Below, piece by piece: positions 63,353 to 64,000 of a DNA stretch of 64,000 nucleotides; position 1 is the stretch's first letter; every line of letters begins with the position of its first letter. The translations under genes were made by a program, and so were the position numbers. Source of the stretch: Xanthomonas chitinilytica (GTDB lineage: Bacteria; Pseudomonadota; Gammaproteobacteria; Xanthomonadales; Xanthomonadaceae); NCBI RefSeq assembly GCF_026107455.2, contig NZ_JAPCHY010000010.1:124001-188000 (forward strand). Reading direction: 5' to 3'. The notes beneath the pieces were generated by a model, which saw only the letters and a list, made by a program, of their open reading frames with translations, was not told the DNA's origin and did not search any database.

Positions 63353-64000
63353 ATGATCATCCGACCCCGTCCCCACGGCTGGCAACTGCTGTACATCCTG
63401 CGTGGCTCGATCGTGCCGGCGGTGGCGCCGAAGGTGCTGGTGATCCTGCTGCTGGCGGTGGCCGCCTCGGCGTTCATCGGCCGTCACCCGCTCGGCAGCG
63501 GCGGCCAGGCGGTGGTCCCGTTCACCCTGCTCGGGCTGGTGCTGTCGGTATTCCTCAGTTTCCGCAACAACGCCTGCCACGACCGCTGGTGGGAAGGCCG
63601 CCGGCAGTGGGGCCAGCTGACGGTCGAGTCGCGCGGCCTGGCGCGGCAGTGCCAGGCGCTGCTGGCGGACGATCCGGCGCTGCAGCGGCGGGTGTCGCGG
63701 CTGGCGGCCGGCTTCGCGCATGCCTTGGCCGCACGCCTGCGCGGGCGCGACGAGACCGCGGCCGCCGCACCGTGGCTGGACGCCGATGCCGCGCAGACCT
63801 TCGAGCGCCGCAACATCCCCGATGGCCTGCTGACCCGGATCGCCTGCGAACTGGCGGTGCCGCTGCGTGCCGGGCGCCTGGACACCTACCAATACGGCCT
63901 GTTCGAGGCGCGGCTGCAGGCGATGGCCTCGGTGCAGGCCGCGTGCGAGCGCATCGCCGGCACGCCGCTGCCGTTCGCCTACACCCTGTTGCTGCACCGC
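63353..64000 (+). CDS. Bestrophin-family channel, 3' end outside window
   Basis: 216 codons visible. N-terminal MIIRPRPHGWQLLYILRGSI, membrane helices (PKVLVILLLAVAASAFIG; VVPFTLLGLVLSVFLSFRNN), and the bestrophin/RFP-TM motif NNACHDRWWEGRRQWGQL, then a helical cytosolic stretch. Bacterial bestrophins (YneE-like) are pentameric membrane channels, generally for monovalent ions. The C-terminus lies beyond the window. Confidence 0.85.
   Translation, partial: MIIRPRPHGWQLLYILRGSIVPAVAPKVLVILLLAVAASAFIGRHPLGSGGQAVVPFTLLGLVLSVFLSFRNNACHDRWWEGRRQWGQLTVESRGLARQCQALLADDPALQRRVSRLAAGFAHALAARLRGRDETAAAAPWLDADAAQTFERRNIPDGLLTRIACELAVPLRAGRLDTYQYGLFEARLQAMASVQAACERIAGTPLPFAYTLLLHR

Overview
The window looks like the chromosome of a high-GC gammaproteobacterium of the Xanthomonadaceae (Lysobacteraceae). 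Three things point there. The S9 peptidase at 58.1-60.3 kb has the same length (741 aa) and, as I recall it, the same catalytic numbering (Ser610/Asp685/His717) as the Stenotrophomonas maltophilia enzyme. The GTAGGAGCGAC-type REP elements resemble the GTAG-headed REPs described in Stenotrophomonas/Xanthomonas. A protein at 27.9-29.7 kb ends in an XVIPCD-like domain, the secretion signal of the Xanthomonadales killing type IV secretion system (X-T4SS). Pseudoxanthomonas, Stenotrophomonas or a close genus is most likely; the genus is inference.

Layout. 0-7.6 kb: an ankyrin-repeat membrane protein cut by the window edge, the Mg2+ channel mgtE, and a Pat/YfiQ-like acyl-CoA synthetase-acetyltransferase. 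7.5-14.2 kb: two LysR regulators with divergent targets (a 71-aa small gene; an MFS transporter plus dkgB), an alpha/beta hydrolase, a small conserved-looking gene and a second aldo/keto reductase. 14.4-16.3 kb: an exported methyltransferase, an RluE-type pseudouridine synthase and a small membrane protein. 16.3-17.0 kb: repeats carrying copies of the hrpB 3' end. 17-24.6 kb: hrpB, a TatD-family nuclease and a two-gene RND efflux operon. 24.6-25.4 kb: three tandem REP cassettes, then a TonB-receptor remnant and panE.

26.9-29.7 kb: a putative immunity lipoprotein followed by a four-domain X-T4SS effector (lysozyme-like, NlpC/P60-like, peptidoglycan-binding, XVIPCD). This is the best candidate for an antibacterial system. 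The T4SS machinery is not in the window.

29.8-41.6 kb: one long, mostly overlapping leftward tad (Flp pilus) operon. It has two pilins, three TadE/TadG-like proteins, CpaB, the CpaC secretin, a CpaF ATPase fused to an FHA domain, TadB, TadC, a DUF192 protein and several unassigned exported proteins. It lacks recognisable CpaE/TadZ and prepilin-peptidase genes. An OmpA-like lipoprotein lies just upstream.

43-50 kb: a YadGH-type ABC exporter divergent from ferredoxin-NADP reductase, a second 118-bp array made from the fpr 3' end, an S33 lipoprotein hydrolase and a NatAB-type ABC exporter. 50.5-54.8 kb: an ECF sigma/putative anti-sigma pair divergent from a small membrane protein, a serine hydrolase of the beta-lactamase fold and a TonB-domain lipoprotein. 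55-64 kb: a UPF0114-like membrane protein, a GST, an AraC regulator divergent from a DUF6265-like protein, DPP IV, a DUF885 metallopeptidase, a lipoprotein with a hexanucleotide-coded tail, a small membrane protein and a bestrophin-family protein cut by the window end. No tRNA, rRNA, CRISPR array, integrase or transposase was recognised.
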